A stretch of DNA of 64,000 nucleotides, taken from Heyndrickxia camelliae (GTDB lineage Bacteria > Bacillota > Bacilli > Bacillales > Bacillaceae_C). Positions within the stretch are counted from its first letter, which is position 1, and every line of letters starts with the position of its first letter. The notes below the pieces were generated by a model, which had not been told where the DNA came from, did not search any database, and saw only the letters and a program-made list of their open reading frames with translations. The stretch lies in the NCBI RefSeq assembly GCF_002844575.1, contig NZ_PIQO01000007.1, positions 117,885-181,884 of the forward strand, given 5' to 3'. The position numbers were made by a program, and so were the translations under genes. Below are positions 63,253 through 64,000 of this stretch, piece by piece.

Positions 63253-63723
63253 ATGTATATATCTTATACTGATTGGGAGTATTATTTTTCAACGACCAAA
63301 GTTGACTTACCATTCAAATATAAAGAGAAGAATTATTTATTCACTAGAAATATTGGTGAGTATTGCTTACTTAATGAAAATAGCGAAACAGTGTTGACAG
63401 ATAAATCTGTTGAGTCTCTTTGGAACAAATCGTTTTTCGAAAATAAGAGTTTTCGAGAAGTATTTATAAATGAAGAGATTTTTATAGATCCCTACTATGA
63501 ATTGACATTATTAAATAGTTGGGGAAGAGAAATTGAATTTACCTATAAAAATCAACAGTATATATTTGCGAATACTACAGATGGGTGTGGACTTATAGGT
63601 GGGCTTGTCGATACAAAATATTATAAAACACCACAAGAATCATGGAATAATGCAAAAATAAATGGTATATCATTCTATGATCTATATAAAAATGGAGAAG
63701 TTCAGATTGACTTTATATTGTAA
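63253..63723 (+). CDS. Probable immunity protein
   Basis: A 156-residue cytoplasmic, acidic protein of aromatic-rich beta-type composition, built of two similar halves: FKYKEKNYLFTRNIGEYCLLN...SVESLWNKSFFENKSFREVFINEEIFID and FTYKNQQYIFANTTDGCGLIGG...TPQESWNNAKINGISFYDLYKNGEVQID. This internal duplication is clear in the sequence. It has a perfect AGGAGG Shine-Dalgarno seven bases before the ATG. Position right after a secreted toxin-like gene, small size and lack of a signal peptide all fit a cognate immunity protein. I do not recognise a named immunity family. A terminator follows 22 bases later. Confidence 0.68.
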   Translation: MYISYTDWEYYFSTTKVDLPFKYKEKNYLFTRNIGEYCLLNENSETVLTDKSVESLWNKSFFENKSFREVFINEEIFIDPYYELTLLNSWGREIEFTYKNQQYIFANTTDGCGLIGGLVDTKYYKTPQESWNNAKINGISFYDLYKNGEVQIDFIL

Positions 63724-63744
63724 TCCACTTATAGCTATCGTCTT

Positions 63745-63775
63745 AATCCTTTCTCAATGAGAAAGGAATTTTTTA
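63745..63775 (+). terminator. Terminator of the toxin-immunity pair
   Basis: TCCTTTCTCA pairs with TGAGAAAGGA, followed by ATTTTTTATTT. Confidence 0.85.
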
Positions 63776-63800
63776 TTTGGAATAGAGGTTAGGTGTCACT

Positions 63801-63821
63801 TTAGGAGGTAATATGCGCTAG
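63801..63821 (+). other. Strong ribosome site with a two-codon frame
   Basis: TTAGGAGGTAAT precedes ATG CGC TAG. The ribosome site is perfect, but the frame ends after two codons. This looks like the stump of a lost gene. Confidence 0.45.
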
Positions 63822-63855
63822 TATTAAGTGATATTTTGCACTATAAATAAGTATA

Positions 63856-63904
63856 AAAAGCCCAATTTTTCAACATTAAAATTGAGAAATTGGACTTTTA
63901 TTAT
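63856..63904. terminator. Terminator-like hairpin
   Basis: AAAAGCCCAATTTTTCAA pairs with TTGAGAAATTGGACTTTT (two mismatches), followed by TATTATT. It has no clear upstream gene and may end the lost gene whose stump is at 63813. Confidence 0.6.
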
Positions 63905-64000
63905 TACTTAGGAATAGCGCCCGATTATGGAAGATCATAAGTATATTTCTTGTTTAACTAAAGCACCCGTTAGTTGAAGAAGAGCTTCAACTCGATTGAA

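Noticed and set aside
63905..64000. Possible end of an insertion element (CACCCGTTAGTT and GCGCCCG)
   Set aside because: The sequence is cut by the window edge and I could not identify terminal repeats or a transposase frame.

Overview
The window is a chromosomal segment of a low-GC, endospore-forming Firmicute of the Bacillaceae (Bacillus/Niallia-like). The evidence is a SpoIIP protein, a Spo0E-like phosphatase, three small YjcZ-type proteins, a PAS-rich sporulation-kinase-like sensor, a T-box leader on trpS, strong AGGAGG-type ribosome sites, and families typical of Bacillaceae (YcnI/J/K, PepV, LipM, HelD, CBO0543, DUF3231). No rRNA, tRNA, CRISPR array, prophage or complete insertion sequence was seen.

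Region by region. 1-9.2 kb: HelD, an extraordinary Arg/Ser-repeat protein with a possible sigma-K promoter, a cold shock protein, a LysM-3D cell-wall protein under a probable WalR box, a 2-hydroxyacid dehydrogenase, PepV, a MocA-like nucleotidyltransferase, two YjcZ-type mini-proteins and a Spo0E-like phosphatase. 9.6-13.8 kb: a compact four-gene minus-strand operon (IspD/TarI-like cytidylyltransferase, SDR reductase, two CDP-polyol phosphotransferases) that looks like a self-contained route to a polyol-phosphate polymer. 14-25.7 kb: lactonase, a 21-bp phased repeat array, a TPR-dynamin GTPase, DUF3231, SDR, T-box/trpS, an aminoglycoside-nucleotidyltransferase-like gene without a normal start codon, a double GNAT and an alpha/beta hydrolase. 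26-30 kb: the copper genes ycnK-ycnJ-ycnI plus a metal-type lipoprotein that appears to start at CTG. 30-45.6 kb: M29 aminopeptidase, ABC exporter, GDSL hydrolase, vWA lipoprotein, SpoIIP, methyltransferase, DHA2 efflux pump, lipM-lipA and two CBO0543 membrane proteins.

45.8-54.3 kb contains three decayed or interrupted genes: a class C serine hydrolase with three lesions, an ArsR-SRPBCC-PDZ fusion with two lesions, and a PAS histidine kinase with one frameshift in an A-run. Between them lie a TrmB regulator, an MFS transporter, a second DUF3231 protein and a DMT-type transporter. 54.6-61.4 kb: a CwlO-like coiled coil joined to a 3D domain, a two-gene membrane operon, Dph6-like ATPase, large-type SpeD, a third YjcZ-type peptide, a LysR regulator and a YkhA-like thioesterase.

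The last 2.5 kb is accessory and AT-rich: the C-terminal remnant of a larger protein, then a secreted small protein with a polymorphic-toxin-like C-terminus followed by a probable immunity gene, and gene debris. The best candidates for undescribed biology are this secreted toxin/immunity pair, the split CDP-polyol operon, the RS-repeat protein, and the 21-bp phased repeat. All functional statements are from reading the sequence; no database search was possible.
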